Shown here one piece after another: positions 35,931 through 44,144 of a stretch of DNA of 64,000 bases (positions are counted from its first letter, which is position 1; the number at the start of each line of letters is the position of its first letter). The notes below the pieces were generated by a model that did no database searches, was not told the origin of the DNA, and worked only from the letters and a program-made list of their open reading frames with translations. The DNA is from Streptomyces sulfonofaciens (GTDB taxonomy: Bacteria > Actinomycetota > Actinomycetes > Streptomycetales > Streptomycetaceae): positions 105,036 through 169,035 of the forward strand of contig NZ_BNCD01000018.1 in the NCBI RefSeq assembly GCF_014656295.1, in the 5' to 3' direction. A program made the position numbers and the translations under genes.

Positions 35931-36374
35931 ATGATCAAGGGACTCGCCATTGCCACCGTCTGGGTCCTGGACCAGGAAAGGGCCAAGGAGTTCTACACCG
36001 AGAAGCTGGGCCTGGAGGTCCGCCAGGACATGACCATGGGCGAGGGCGGTATGCGCTGGCTCACGGTGGGCGCGAAGGACCAGCCCGATGTACAGCTCAC
36101 CCTGATGGTGCCGGGCGCGGGCGCCATGGACCCCGAGTCCGCCGAGGCGCTGAAGAAGCTGGTCAGCAAGGGCCTGCTGGGCGCCGGAGTGATCGCCACC
36201 GACGACGTCCGCGGAGACTACGAGCGGCTGAGGGCACGCGGCGTGGAGTTCATCCAGGAACCCCAGGAGCGCCCCTACGGCACCGAGGCCCTCTTCCGTG
36301 ACGACTCGGGGAACTGGTTCTCGTTCACCCAGCCCCGCGAAGGCGGGCTGGACCCGGAGAAGACCTGGGGCTGA
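35931..36374 (+). CDS. VOC-family (glyoxalase/bleomycin-resistance-like) protein
   Basis: 147 residues with the paired beta-alpha-beta-beta-beta units of the vicinal oxygen chelate fold: IATVWVLDQERAKEFYTEKLGLEVRQD at the start and YGTEALFRDDSGNWFSFTQP at the end. Candidate metal ligands are present, but no full glyoxalase I set can be asserted. The start is the ATG at 35931, with GGAG 8 bases upstream; a GTG at 35889 would add 14 residues of unlikely sequence. It follows the AraC-type regulator. Substrate unknown. Confidence 0.88.
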   Translation: MIKGLAIATVWVLDQERAKEFYTEKLGLEVRQDMTMGEGGMRWLTVGAKDQPDVQLTLMVPGAGAMDPESAEALKKLVSKGLLGAGVIATDDVRGDYERLRARGVEFIQEPQERPYGTEALFRDDSGNWFSFTQPREGGLDPEKTWG

Positions 36375-36543
36375 CGACCCCGGACGCTCACGAGTCGCGC
36401 AGTCGCGAAAGGCGCGAAGGCGCGGAGTCGCGAAGGCGCGGGGCGGGGAGCACGGGGCGCCGGGGCCGGTGGGGGCGGTGGGGGCGTGGGCCGCCGGGGC
36501 CGGGGCTGGACCCGGGGCCCAGCGCCGGCCGGCAGCCCCGCCT

Positions 36544-37965
36544 TCACACCTGCGGCTGCTGCGGGATCTGGAGCATCGGGTAGCTGCCCGTACTGGTCGG
36601 CGCGTGCTCAGGAAGCCAGAGCACGGCGACCGCCCCCTCGGCGGGGGCGTCGTCGGGGGCGCCCGCCGGGCGGAGGTTGCGGAAGGTCAGCCGGGCGCCC
36701 AGCACCCGCGCCTGGCCCGCCGCGATGGTCAGCCCCAGTCCGTGGCCGTGCCCTGCGCGGTCGGCACTGCCGGTGCGGAACCGGCTCGGCCCCCGGGCGA
36801 CCAGCTCCGCCGGAAAACCGGGCCCGTGGTCCCGCACCCGGATCACCCGCCCCTCCACCGTCACCTCGATGGGCGGCCTGCCGTGCCGGGCGGCGTTCGC
36901 CAGCAGATTGCCCACGATGCGCTCCAGGCGACGCGGGTCGGTGGTGACCTCCGACTCGTGCAGCACCTCCACCCGCACGTCCCCGTTCAGCAGCGCCACC
37001 CGCCGGGCGACGAACTCGCCCAGCATGATGTCCTGCAACTCGGCACGCTCGGCCGCGCTGTCCAGCCGGGCCACTTCCAGGACGTCCTCGACCAGGGTGC
37101 GCAGCGCCTGCGCCCGGTCCTTGACCAGTTCGCTCGGCCGCCCGGGCGGCAGCAGCTCCGCCGCCGTCAGCAGGCCGGTCACCGGGGTGCGCAGCTCGTG
37201 CGCGATGTCCGCCGTCACCCGGCGCTCGGCCTCCAGGCGCTGCCGCAGGGTGTCCGCCATCGCGTCCACGGCCCGCGCGAGGTCGTCCGTCTCGTCGCGC
37301 ACCATGCCGCCGATCGCCTCGCGCACCCGGACGTCCGTCTGGCCCTGTGCGACCTCGCCGGCCGCCGCTGCCGCCTTCCGCAGCCGCCGCGAGAGCTGGC
37401 CGCCGATCAGCACGCCCAGCGCGCAGCCGCCCAGCACCACCGCGATCGAGCCGATGAGCAGGGCCTGGTCGAGGTCCTTCATCACCCGCGCGCTGCCCTC
37501 CGTGAACTTGGTGTGCAGCGACAGCACACGGCCGTCCTTCAGCGGCACGGCGGCCCACACGTCGGGCCCGCCGGGGCCGCCGTCCGAGACGTACGTCGCC
37601 CGCCGGCCCTGCTCCGCCCGCTGGCGCAGCACATGCGGCAGCTTGGGGTCGTCCACCGTGGTGCCGAACTGCATCCGGCTCGTCGTCTCGTAGATCCGCT
37701 GGGCGAACTGGATGCGCTCGTCCTGCACGTCACGGGAACTGTCCAGCATCGAGACCATCGCGGCGTTGTGCACCACCAGGCTCAGCGCCAGCGCGATCAG
37801 CGCGCCGACCAGGGCGATCGCCGCGCTCAGCTTCCACCGCACACCGGTGCGCACCCTGAGCCCGCCGAGCAGGCGGGTGCGCAGCCCGGCACGGGACGGC
37901 CCGGCGGAGCCCGTACGCGCGGCCGCGCGCGGCTCGGAGCCGGTCGAGGTCGTCAGATCCCGCAT
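36544..37965 (-). CDS. cseC: Sensor histidine kinase CseC
   Basis: 473-residue membrane kinase that senses cell-envelope damage and phosphorylates CseB. A membrane helix (about 46-68), an extracytoplasmic sensor domain (about 69-165), a second helix (about 170-190) and a HAMP linker precede the HisKA domain, with the phospho-accepting His near residue 256 in DIAHELRTPVTG. A HATPase_c domain follows (NLLANAARHG N-box, VRDHGPGFP, GHGHGLGLTIA). Gene order sigE-cseA-cseB-cseC identifies it with the Streptomyces coelicolor system. It begins 7 bases after cseB. No terminator is visible after it. Confidence 0.94.
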   Translation of the reverse strand: MRDLTTSTGSEPRAAARTGSAGPSRAGLRTRLLGGLRVRTGVRWKLSAAIALVGALIALALSLVVHNAAMVSMLDSSRDVQDERIQFAQRIYETTSRMQFGTTVDDPKLPHVLRQRAEQGRRATYVSDGGPGGPDVWAAVPLKDGRVLSLHTKFTEGSARVMKDLDQALLIGSIAVVLGGCALGVLIGGQLSRRLRKAAAAAGEVAQGQTDVRVREAIGGMVRDETDDLARAVDAMADTLRQRLEAERRVTADIAHELRTPVTGLLTAAELLPPGRPSELVKDRAQALRTLVEDVLEVARLDSAAERAELQDIMLGEFVARRVALLNGDVRVEVLHESEVTTDPRRLERIVGNLLANAARHGRPPIEVTVEGRVIRVRDHGPGFPAELVARGPSRFRTGSADRAGHGHGLGLTIAAGQARVLGARLTFRNLRPAGAPDDAPAEGAVAVLWLPEHAPTSTGSYPMLQIPQQPQV

Positions 37966-37972
37966 GCCCAGC

Positions 37973-38728
37973 TCATGCCTTCAACTTGTAGCCGAAACCG
38001 CGGACCGTCTCTATCCGGTCCTGGCCGATCTTGGTGCGCAGCCGCTGCACATGGACGTCGACGACACGGGTGTCCCCGCCCCAGCCGTAGTCCCAGACGC
38101 GCTGCAGCAGCCGGTCGCGGGAGAGCACCGTGCCGGGCGCGGTGGAGAACTCCAGCAGCAGCCGCATCTCGGTCGGCGTCAGCGCCACCTGCTCACCGGC
38201 CCGCCGCACCTCCATGCCCTCGGTGTCCACCGACAGGTCGCCGAACCGCAGTACGCCGCGGCGCCCGTCCGCGGTGCCGTCCGGTCCCTGCCCCGGTGGG
38301 CCCGCGGCCGCCCCCGCCCGCGCGCCCGCCCCGGCACCGCTCGCGTGCCCGAACCGCCGCAGCACCGCGCGGATCCGGGCGACCAGCACCGCGCCGTCGA
38401 ACGGCTTGGTCACGTAGTCGTCGGCGCCGGCCTCCAGGCCCAGCACGACGTCGATCGAGTCGGCGCGTGCCGAGAGCATGATCACCGGGACGGTGGACTC
38501 GTCACGGATCCTGCGGCACAGGCTCACACCGTCGAGGCCCGGCAGCATCACGTCGAGCAGGGCGATGTCCGGGCGGTCGGCACGGAAGGCATCCAGACCC
38601 GACAGGCCGTCCGGCATGGCGGTCACCACGAAGCCGTCGCGCTCCAGGGCCAACTGGGTGGCCTCACGGATGACGTCGTCGTCCTCGACGAACAGGACAT
38701 GGGTGGGCTCTGCCGTCCGCTGCGTCAT
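37973..38728 (-). CDS. cseB: OmpR-family response regulator CseB
   Basis: About 251 residues. Receiver domain with VLFVEDDDV, the phospho-acceptor Asp in LLDVMLPGLDG and Lys in DDYVTKPF, then an Ala/Gly/Pro linker and a PhoB-type winged helix (LTPTEMRLLLEFSTAPGTVLSRDRLLQRVWDYGWGGDTRVVDVHVQRLRTKIG). Phosphorylated CseB is known in S. coelicolor to activate the sigE promoter. I choose the ATG at 38728, which gives the conserved length; an ATG at 38749 would add seven basic residues. It is directly followed by cseC. Confidence 0.95.
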   Translation of the reverse strand: MTQRTAEPTHVLFVEDDDVIREATQLALERDGFVVTAMPDGLSGLDAFRADRPDIALLDVMLPGLDGVSLCRRIRDESTVPVIMLSARADSIDVVLGLEAGADDYVTKPFDGAVLVARIRAVLRRFGHASGAGAGARAGAAAGPPGQGPDGTADGRRGVLRFGDLSVDTEGMEVRRAGEQVALTPTEMRLLLEFSTAPGTVLSRDRLLQRVWDYGWGGDTRVVDVHVQRLRTKIGQDRIETVRGFGYKLKA

Positions 38729-38841
38729 CCGCTTCCGCCGCTCCCTCATGACCGGGCGCCGCCGCTTGGCGCCGCCGGCCGCTGCTGTGGTCCGTGCCGT
38801 CCGCCGGTGCCGTCCGGGATCCCGGACGCCGCGCGGACGGT

Positions 38842-39531
38842 TCAGTTGTCGGCGGTGGGGGTCTTCTCGCCGCCCACCGCGTTGCTGTAGTCGTTGTGCG
38901 TGCGGTCCTGCTCCGTGAAACGGTTCGCCGACGCCGACCAGCGATAGGTGATCACGTCCTCGCTCGACGGGTAGGTGACCGAGTCGCCGCGCTCGTAGAC
39001 CTTCTGCGTGACCACCAGGTCACCGCGGTCGATCTGCGCGTAGACGGGCTGCTCCTCGTCCTGGAAGACGTTCTCGTACCGGCCCTTCTCCTCGCGGTAC
39101 ACATAAGACCCTACGCCGACCGAATCACAGGTCAGTACGTTGACCAGGACGTCGGTGGCCGCCGTGCCGGTGAGCTTGCCGTAGGAGGCGTCGACCGGGT
39201 AGCCGTTGGTCATGCAGGGCTTCAGCCCCTTCTTGACCTCCTCGCTCACCTTCGGGTCGCCCATCACGAGCTTCACCGGGTTGACCCGCTGCCGGCTCGG
39301 CAGGGGCACGGTGCTGGGGGTGGGGGAGGGCGCGGCGGCGTGGCCCACCGGGTCGGTGTGCGCGGGGCCCTCGTCACGTGCGCCCGTGCCGCCGGTGGAA
39401 CAGCCTGCGACGAGTGCCAGCCCGGTCGCCGCGGCCAGCGCGGCGGCGGCCCTGATCGCGCCCGCGGTGGCTCCGCGGCCCGCGCGCGCGGTTCTCGCGG
39501 GGGCCGCCCGCCGTGCCGTCGGGCTTGTCAT
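38842..39531 (-). CDS. cseA: Lipoprotein CseA
   Basis: 229 residues. A lipoprotein signal peptide with the lipobox LVAGC near residue 45 is followed by a Pro/Ser/Thr spacer and a soluble extracytoplasmic domain containing two Cys (LKPCMTNGYP, VLTCDSVG) that probably pair. In S. coelicolor CseA is a lipoprotein that negatively modulates the SigE/Cse response. The ATG at 39531 places it 41 bases after sigE. The intervening DNA holds a small perfect hairpin that may reduce read-through. Confidence 0.9.
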   Translation of the reverse strand: MTSPTARRAAPARTARAGRGATAGAIRAAAALAAATGLALVAGCSTGGTGARDEGPAHTDPVGHAAAPSPTPSTVPLPSRQRVNPVKLVMGDPKVSEEVKKGLKPCMTNGYPVDASYGKLTGTAATDVLVNVLTCDSVGVGSYVYREEKGRYENVFQDEEQPVYAQIDRGDLVVTQKVYERGDSVTYPSSEDVITYRWSASANRFTEQDRTHNDYSNAVGGEKTPTADN

Positions 39532-39540
39532 CGCAGGCTC

Positions 39541-39555
39541 GCGGACGCCGTCCGC
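39541..39555 (-). terminator. Candidate attenuating hairpin between sigE and cseA
   Basis: GCGGAC-GCC-GTCCGC, a perfect 6-bp stem with a 3-base loop, in the 41-base sigE-cseA gap. In S. coelicolor most sigE transcripts are reported to end just after sigE. The stem here is short, so the call is tentative. Confidence 0.35.
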
Positions 39556-39572
39556 CCCGAGGTGCCGTCTGC

Positions 39573-40109
39573 CTAGGCCGCGCAACGCTCCCGCTCCCCG
39601 TCCTGAGCGCGCGCGTCGCGGGCGCGGCTCTCCAGCTCCTGGCGGAGCCGGGCCAGCGCGCGGTGCAGCGTGCTCTTGACCGTTCCCGCGGTCATACCGA
39701 GGGCGGCGGCCGTCTCCTCCGTGGACATCTGCTCCCAGTGTCGCAGCACCACGACACTGCGCTGCTTGGGTGCCAGCACCTGCATGGCGTCCATCAGCAG
39801 CGCGCGGTTCGCGTACTGCTCGGTGGAGTCGTCGATGGTCGCCTCGGGAAGCTGCTCGGTCGGGACCTCCTCCAGCTTCCGCGCCCGCCACCACTCCGTA
39901 CGGGTGTTGATCATGACGCGGCGCAGATAGGCGTCGGCGAGCCGCTTGTCCGCTATGCCCTCCCAGCGGCCGTAGGTGCGGGCCAGCGCGGTCTGCAGCA
40001 GGTCCTGCGCGTCGACCGGGTCGGGGACCAGGCGACGGGCGCTGCGCAGCAGGGCGTCGTGCCGGGTGCGTACGTAATCCTCGAACTCAAGCACCTCGCC
40101 GTGCACCAT
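39573..40109 (-). CDS. sigE: ECF sigma factor SigE (cell-envelope stress)
   Basis: 178 residues with region 2 (LRSARRLVPDPVDAQDLLQTALARTYGRW...AYLRRVMINTRTEWWR) and region 4 (LAPKQRSVVVLRHWEQMSTEETAAALGMTAGTVKSTLHRALARL). It directs transcription of cell-wall and envelope genes after damage by lysozyme or wall-targeting antibiotics. It is followed by cseA, cseB and cseC and, as in S. coelicolor, has no anti-sigma gene; control is through CseBC activating its promoter. GGAGG lies 8 bases before the ATG at 40109. Confidence 0.97.
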   Translation of the reverse strand: MVHGEVLEFEDYVRTRHDALLRSARRLVPDPVDAQDLLQTALARTYGRWEGIADKRLADAYLRRVMINTRTEWWRARKLEEVPTEQLPEATIDDSTEQYANRALLMDAMQVLAPKQRSVVVLRHWEQMSTEETAAALGMTAGTVKSTLHRALARLRQELESRARDARAQDGERERCAA

Positions 40110-40561
40110 TCCAACCGCCTCCGCTCAAACCTTCGCCTGCCGTTCGCGGCGGGCCCGCCCGGTGCCGTCGTGTTGTTCCCCCGGCCCCGCCGTGCGCCGC
40201 TCGCGGCCTGTCCCCGCGCCGTCCGCCACGCCCCCTCGCGTGGTCGCGCCGCTCACTCCTGCTCGTGATCCGCCGTGCGCTCCGCGGTCCCGCCGCCGTT
40301 GTGCGGTACGGGGCGCGGTGGTGGTCCACGGCGTCGGGGATGACGCTACGGCGGTGTTGTCACGGGCTCGTGCGGGGCAGCCTGCGGCGGACGCACGGCT
40401 GTCCGTCGGTTGTGTAACAGGTGGTTGTGTGACGGAGACAGCACGCAGGTGCGGAGGGGACGGACGAGGCGGCCCGGGCCGGCGCGTTCGGCGCGCCGGT
40501 ACCGGACCGGTCGTGGACGTCCCGATTCCGAGGCCGGGGCGCGGGTGGGCGGTGGCAGGCT
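40110..40561 (-). promoter_or_regulatory. sigE promoter region with a candidate CseB direct repeat
   Basis: 452 bases between the mutY stop and sigE, without a gene. On the plus strand GGTTGTGTAAC (40408-40418) recurs as GGTTGTGTGAC (40423-40433), a 15-base-spaced direct repeat of the sort bound by tandem OmpR/PhoB-type regulators. It is a candidate CseB site upstream of the sigE promoter. The exact promoter is not evident. Confidence 0.45.
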
Positions 40562-41521
40562 CTAGGTGAGCGGCAGGCGGTAGGCGCCGTGCGCGAGGGG
40601 TTCGACCAGGCCGTCGGCCACCAGGCCGTCGAGGGCGCGGGCCCGCTGGACGGGCTCGTGCCACACCCGGTCGAGCGCGGCCTGCGGCACCGGCCCGGTG
40701 GCCTCCCGCAGGACGGCGAGCAGCTTTCCGCGGACCTGGCGATCGGTGCCCGCATAGGTCTGGCCGCGGCGTGCCGGGCCGTCGTGCTCGGGCTTGCCGG
40801 CCAGGCGCCAGGCGCACTGCGAGGCGACGGGGCAGCGGGCGCAGTTCTCGTTCTTGGCGGTGCAGACCAGCGCGCCGAGTTCCATGGAGGCCGCCGCCCA
40901 GCGCGCCGCGGTCCCGGGGTCCTCGGGCAGCAGCGCACGGGCCAGCTTCCGCTCGGCCGCGGTGGTGGCGTTCGGCGGGTACTGCACTCCGGTCACCGCG
41001 CGGGCCAGCACCCGGCGGACGTTGGTGTCCAGCACCGCGTGCCGCTGTCCGTAGGCGAAGCTGGCCACGGCCGCGGCGGTGTACTCGCCGATGCCGGGCA
41101 GGGCGAGGAGCTGGGCGTGCTGGGTGGGCACGTCGCCGCCGTGCCGTTCCGTTATGGCGACGGCGGCACCGTGCAGGCGCAGGGCGCGCCGCGGGTAGCC
41201 GAGCCGGCCCCAGGCGCGGACCGCCTCGCCGGGCGCCTCGGCCGCGAGGTCCGCGGGGCGCGGCCAGCGGGCCATCCACTGCTCGTAGACCGGTAGGACA
41301 CGGCTGACGGGGGTCTGCTGGAGCATGAACTCGCTGACCATGACACCCCACGGGCCGGCTTCCTGACGGCGCCAGGGGAGGTCGCGGGCGTGCTGGGCGA
41401 ACCAGCCGAGGACGGGGGTGTGCAGGTCCTGGTGGGCCCGCGGGGCCACGGGGGCGGGCTCGGAGGGGGTGGGCGCGGGCGCGGGCATGGAGGGGGCGGT
41501 GTTCTGTGTGGGCGCAGTCAT
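40562..41521 (-). CDS. mutY: A/G-specific adenine DNA glycosylase
   Basis: 319 residues. Removes adenine mispaired with 8-oxoguanine. The HhH-GPD domain shows LPWRR, EFMLQQTPVSRVLPVYEQWM, the hairpin LPGIGEYTAAAVASFAYGQ and the catalytic Asp in VLDTNVRRVLAR. A 4Fe-4S cluster loop follows with the spacing C-x6-C-x2-C-x5-C (CTAKNENCARCPVASQC). The protein is shorter than E. coli MutY and lacks a clear NUDIX-like C-terminal domain, as is common in actinobacteria. The first 28 residues are Pro/Ala-rich. Upstream lies a 0.7-kb repeat-rich region. Confidence 0.95.
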   Translation of the reverse strand: MTAPTQNTAPSMPAPAPTPSEPAPVAPRAHQDLHTPVLGWFAQHARDLPWRRQEAGPWGVMVSEFMLQQTPVSRVLPVYEQWMARWPRPADLAAEAPGEAVRAWGRLGYPRRALRLHGAAVAITERHGGDVPTQHAQLLALPGIGEYTAAAVASFAYGQRHAVLDTNVRRVLARAVTGVQYPPNATTAAERKLARALLPEDPGTAARWAAASMELGALVCTAKNENCARCPVASQCAWRLAGKPEHDGPARRGQTYAGTDRQVRGKLLAVLREATGPVPQAALDRVWHEPVQRARALDGLVADGLVEPLAHGAYRLPLT

Positions 41522-42232
41522 GACACAGCGATCCTCGCACGGGTGTGGGGACGCGAGTGGTTTACGTGGCCGGGATGTGGGCCTCTTGGGTGCGGCGGCG
41601 ACCGCCCCGCACGCGGTGTGGCGGCGGGGCGTGCCTGCGGTGTGGGGGACGTGGCGTGCCTGCGGTCGGGGGCGCGGGGGCCTGCGCCGGGCCGGGTCCG
41701 CCGTCTGACGGAGCCGTGGCGTAACGGCGAGCCCCGACGGAGCGGCGGCGTAGCGGCACGCCGGGCACGGCCCCGGGCGGCCGCCTGCCGGCCGTGGTTG
41801 CCGGATGGTGGCCTACGCCTCGCTGTGCGGGGCGTGGGGCGGAGCCGTGCACCGTGGCGCAGGGCGGAGCACCGGCCGCGTTCGCGTTACTGCTACCGCT
41901 ACCGCTGCGGGTGCGGGTGCGGGTGCGGGTGCGGGTGCGGGGCGTGCGGGTGGTGATCGGGAGTTAGGGGCTTTCGGTTCTGGCGGTCGCCGGACCGCGG
42001 GGCCGTGGCGCGCGAGGCGGACGTCGGGGGCGCGTGGATCGTGCCGAGGGCCACGCTGCCCGCCCGCGCCGCCCGCGCCCGGCCGACCGCTTCCGGCGGC
42101 ATCCGGGCAACCGGCCACCGCGGGCGGAGCGGCGGCCGCGGTGCCGGACGACGCGGACCGGCCGCACGGGCCACCGGTGGCACGTCCGCCCCGGTCACCG
42201 TCCGCCCGGGTCACCGTCCGCCCCGGTCACCG
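41522..42232. other. Repeat-rich gene-free region upstream of mutY
   Basis: About 700 bases without a supported gene. It contains GGCGTGCCTGCGGT twice (near 41632 and 41655), a hexamer run (GGGTGC) of five to six units at about 41911-41941, and CCGGTCACCGTCCG-like repeats from about 42190 that continue into the following candidate gene. Its frames are low-complexity Arg/Pro/Ala in all phases. Confidence 0.6.
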
Positions 42233-42823
42233 TCACGACAAGGCCACGCCCGGCCCGGTCACCGTCCGGCACGGACACTTCCCGTCCGCCACCGGCGACT
42301 TGAATACTCCGCCCGCCGCATACGCCACGGCGGCGGCCACCGGCACCGGCGGCAGCGCGACGGCCAACTCCCGTCCCGGCCCCCCGCGCCGGCCGCCGGT
42401 TCCCGCCTCCCGCCGCAAGTGCGCGTCGCCCGCCACCGGTCCACGTCTTCCGCCACGGTCCCGACTTCCGCCACCGGTCGACGGTTCCCCGCCGACCCGC
42501 CGACCCGCCGACCCGCCGACCCGCCGACCCGCCGACCCGCCGACCCGCCGACCCCCGTCGCCCGCGAACACCCCGCAGAACAGCCACGGTCCGGCCGTCG
42601 TCCAGATCTCGCCGAACCCCCGCAGCAGGCCGGGAGCGCCGTGCGCGAAGTCTGTGACGCCGATGTGGAGATCGGCGTCGAAGCCATCCGGAGCCGGGAA
42701 CAGGACGAACCGGACACGCTCCGGCACATCCGGCCCGCGTCGGGTCCGGCCCCCGCCGAAGGACAGGGCCGGAACGGGCAGTTCGGGCGCCTTCGGGGCG
42801 CCGGCCGTGATGATGATCGGCAA
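42233..42823 (-). CDS. Candidate unrecognised gene with an internal octamer array
   Basis: A 196-codon frame starting TTG at 42823. Residues 1-90 have clear Streptomyces codon bias (high third-position GC, second position near 50%) and a protein-like sequence: LPVPALSFGGGRTRR, then RVRFVLFPAPDGFDADLHIG and TDFAHGAPGLLRGFGEIW. The middle is encoded by the octamer array and reads as the 8-residue repeat GRRVGGSA. The C-terminal 45 residues regain normal bias. There is no ATG or GTG start; the 5' end overlaps the divergent gene start region, so the true start may be lost. No family recognised. It could be a decaying gene. Confidence 0.4.
   Translation of the reverse strand: MPIIITAGAPKAPELPVPALSFGGGRTRRGPDVPERVRFVLFPAPDGFDADLHIGVTDFAHGAPGLLRGFGEIWTTAGPWLFCGVFAGDGGRRVGGSAGRRVGGSAGRRVGGEPSTGGGSRDRGGRRGPVAGDAHLRREAGTGGRRGGPGRELAVALPPVPVAAAVAYAAGGVFKSPVADGKCPCRTVTGPGVALS
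42493..42548. repeat. Octamer tandem array CGACCCGC x7
   Basis: Seven exact 8-bp copies followed by a degenerate eighth (CGACCCCC). The unit length is not a multiple of three, so a gain or loss of one copy changes the reading frame of any gene across it. Confidence 0.95.
42656..42679. repeat. Inverted repeat GACGCCGAT-N6-ATCGGCGTC
   Basis: A perfect 9-bp inverted repeat with a 6-base spacer, inside the candidate minus-strand gene. It may be an RNA hairpin or coincidental, since it falls in biased coding sequence. Confidence 0.45.
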
Positions 42824-42885
42824 AACTTGGCCGGGTACGGCGGGTGCGGCAGGACTGCGCGCGGATCTCTCGTACAGTTTGGGCC

Positions 42886-43710
42886 GTGGGATCTCTGCGC
42901 AATCCGGTCGGGCCGCTTCCCTCCACCATCTACTGGCGACGGAGGGCCATCATGCTGGGCACGCTCGCGGTCGCGGCGCTGCTCGTCTTCTGGTTCATGA
43001 CGTCCGGCGGCGGGGGCGGCAAGAAGGACACCGGCCGTGCCGAGGGCAAGAACCCCGTTCCGTCCATCACCCCGGGGCCGTCCGGGTCCGGCCCCGCGAT
43101 CAGCCAACGCCCCGGCGGACGTGACGAGTCGGACGGCGGCGGATCGTCGGGCGGTGCCGGTGACACGGCCGGTGCGGATGGCTCGGGGTCCGGTGCGGGC
43201 GGCGCCGGGAGCGTCGGCGGAGCCGCGGGCGGCGGGGGCTCCGCGGCGGGCGGCGGCTCCCAGGTGGGCGGCGACTCCGCGGACGAGATCCCGGCCGGCA
43301 CGAGCCTGCCGACCTGCTCGCACAGCACGGTGCGGCTCACCCTGCGCAGTGTCGCCAACACCTATGCGCCGGACCGCGATCCCCGCTTCCAACTCGTCGC
43401 GAAGAACTCCTCCGCGAGCGCCTGCAAGATCGACCTCGGCCCCAGGAACGCCGTTCTGACGGTCACTCAGGCGGACTCGGACAAGCGGGTCTGGGCTTCC
43501 GACGACTGCCCCGAGGACGGCAGCAGCCTGTTCCTGCGCGTGCCCGCGGGTTCCAGCATCACCCACACGGTCACCTGGAACCGCGCGTCCAGCGCACCGC
43601 ACTGCGCCAGGCACTCCTCGGCCCCGGCGGCGGCCGGCAGCTATCTCGTCGAGGCCCGGACACCCGGATTTCCCAAGACCCAGGCGTCATTCGTGCTCGA
43701 CGAGGACTGA
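42886..43710 (+). CDS. Membrane-anchored hypothetical protein with a secreted beta domain
   Basis: 274 residues. A short cytoplasmic N-terminus (SLRNPVGPLPSTIYWRRRA), one membrane helix (about 22-40) and a long Gly/Ser/Asp/Ala-rich spacer (about 41-140) lead to an extracellular C-terminal domain of roughly 135 residues. That domain has four or more Cys (LPTCSHST, SACKIDL, SDDCPEDG, PHCARHSS), probably forming disulfides, and beta-strand character. The layout resembles a surface or wall-spanning protein of unknown role. GTG start; TACAGT about 10 bases upstream suggests a leaderless transcript. Confidence 0.82.
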   Translation: MGSLRNPVGPLPSTIYWRRRAIMLGTLAVAALLVFWFMTSGGGGGKKDTGRAEGKNPVPSITPGPSGSGPAISQRPGGRDESDGGGSSGGAGDTAGADGSGSGAGGAGSVGGAAGGGGSAAGGGSQVGGDSADEIPAGTSLPTCSHSTVRLTLRSVANTYAPDRDPRFQLVAKNSSASACKIDLGPRNAVLTVTQADSDKRVWASDDCPEDGSSLFLRVPAGSSITHTVTWNRASSAPHCARHSSAPAAAGSYLVEARTPGFPKTQASFVLDED

Positions 43711-43749
43711 CCGGGGCCGCGGGCGAGGAAGCGCGGCCACGGTCCTCGG

Positions 43750-43977
43750 GTGAGGGGCCCGGTCACGGCGCGACGAGCTGGGGCGGCGTGGCCGTCGCTG
43801 TACGCGGCGACCAGTCCGAAGGCGGGCAGCGGGCAGTTCATCGGTCCGGCGGGTCGTGATCAGACCTCCGGCACGCCAAGCACCGTCCGGCTGCCGGCGG
43901 GAGCCGACGATCCCGCCGAGGCCCGGGCCCTGTGGACCCGGTCGGAACAGCTCACGGGTTTCGGCTTCCCGTTGTGA
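43750..43977 (+). pseudogene. C-terminal remnant of a short-chain dehydrogenase/reductase
   Basis: The frame reads SLYAATSPKAGSGQFIGPAGR... and ends RALWTRSEQLTGFGFPL followed by a stop. This is the C-terminal pattern of SDR oxidoreductases related to retinol/protochlorophyllide reductase-like enzymes (YAAT-x-P...G-x-F-x-GP-x-G...LW-x-x-SE-x-LTG). The Rossmann domain and catalytic Tyr-x3-Lys are absent, and the 15 codons before the matching part are unrelated. Only about 60 of some 300 residues remain, so this is a gene fragment left by deletion or transfer. Confidence 0.6.
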
Positions 43978-44144
43978 GCCCACCGCGGCAGCGGGGGCGA
44001 GGGCGGTGGCCGTCCCCGTCGGGGTGCGGCAGCGCCGTGCCGGACGCGGCGCCTTCCCGGCCGTTCAGGCGGGAGCCCGGTGTCCCGGTGCGCACGTACG
44101 CCCGCCGGGCCGGGGGCTACCGCGCCTACCGGGGCTACCGGGGG

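Noticed and set aside
42493..42548. CRISPR array
   Set aside because: Units abut without spacers and no cas gene is present; this is a simple octamer repeat. The same applies to the other tandem arrays.
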